64,000 nucleotides of DNA from positions 9,950 to 73,949 of the forward strand of contig CAKSIT010000014.1 in assembly GCA_934462925.1 (NCBI GenBank). The letters run 5' to 3'. The notes below the pieces were generated by a model that saw nothing but the letters and a program-made list of their open reading frames with translations, did no database searches and was not told where the DNA came from. This document shows, piece after piece, positions 63,905 through 64,000 of the stretch. The DNA is from an uncultured Oscillospiraceae bacterium (GTDB lineage: Bacteria > Bacillota > Clostridia > Oscillospirales > Ruminococcaceae). Numbering within the stretch: position 1 is the first letter of the stretch; each line of letters begins with the position of its first letter. The position numbers and the translations under genes are program-made.

Positions 63905-63947
63905 TGACTTTTTCAACAGATTGGGAGACCAGCTATGAAAAGTCAAT
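63903..63947. repeat. Inverted repeat adjoining copy B
   Basis: ATTGACTTTT (63903-63912) and its exact complement AAAAGTCAAT (63938-63947). Nothing codes in the remaining sequence to the window end. Confidence 0.6.
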
Positions 63948-64000
63948 AGACAAAAGCGCCAAAAATTAAGCGACAAGTTTGGCAGGATTGAAAGGTGTAT

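Overview
The window is a gene-dense chromosomal segment of a GC-rich member of the Bacillota, most likely class Clostridia and plausibly an Oscillospiraceae-type gut organism. The reasons are consensus sigma-A promoters (TTGACA/TTGAAA, 17 bp, TATAAT) in front of most transcription units, strong AGGAGG-type ribosome binding sites, an L10-leader-controlled rplJL unit, ECF vitamin-transporter modules, Na+-pumping decarboxylase subunits (OadG/OadB), a ClpE-type unfoldase and a LytTR two-component system. No complete prophage, insertion sequence, CRISPR array or rRNA operon is visible. The genus cannot be named from the sequence alone.

Layout. 1-5.5 kb: a truncated CobU-like gene (-), a DHH phosphoesterase and carB, followed by a compact inverted-repeat element. 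5.5-12.8 kb: pduL (-), a Fur/Zur-type regulator with znuA-znuC-znuB, two tandemly duplicated small membrane protein genes, two half-size TauE/SafE genes, a DinB-like gene, and rplJL (-) with its L10 leader. 12.9-20 kb: an SGNH hydrolase, feoAB (-), tRNA-Lys, a possible short transcript, and a convergent histidine kinase/LytTR regulator pair. 20-35.9 kb: a long co-directional run with a radical SAM gene, ruvC-ruvA-TPR-ruvB, glmM, small genes, a methyltransferase, a fused EcfA1A2 ATPase with EcfT, truA, a DUF5711-like protein, CvpA, a ClpE-like unfoldase and an SDR. 36-44.6 kb: oadG-oadB, pyrB carrying a PyrI-type zinc tail (-), a RACo-like ASKHA protein, and an ECF sigma factor with an enormous repeat-containing membrane partner. 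44.6-53.2 kb (all -): the arginine cluster argG-argH-argC-argJ-argB-argD-(membrane protein)-argF. 53.5-64 kb: an XRE/ImmA pair, two M42 peptidases, a GNAT, a MATE exporter, a large FtsK/SpoIIIE-like protein that has lost its Walker motifs, prephenate dehydrogenase and a small membrane protein.

How the parts fit. CarB makes carbamoyl phosphate, which is spent by PyrB (pyrimidines) and ArgF (arginine), and the whole ornithine-to-arginine route is present here except carA and argR. Zinc and iron uptake each have a dedicated unit. RuvABC, the DHH protein and the methyltransferase belong to nucleic acid maintenance.

The most unusual items are: the Walker-less FtsK/SpoIIIE-like protein (58808-62032); the sigma factor with its 1159-residue repeat-built anti-sigma-like partner (40617-44581); the PyrB-zinc-domain fusion; the XRE/ImmA pair with an elaborate GAAC/GTTC operator; and a mosaic hairpin repeat found in two intergenic copies (51.7 and 63.7 kb). 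All calls come from reading the sequence; no database search was run.
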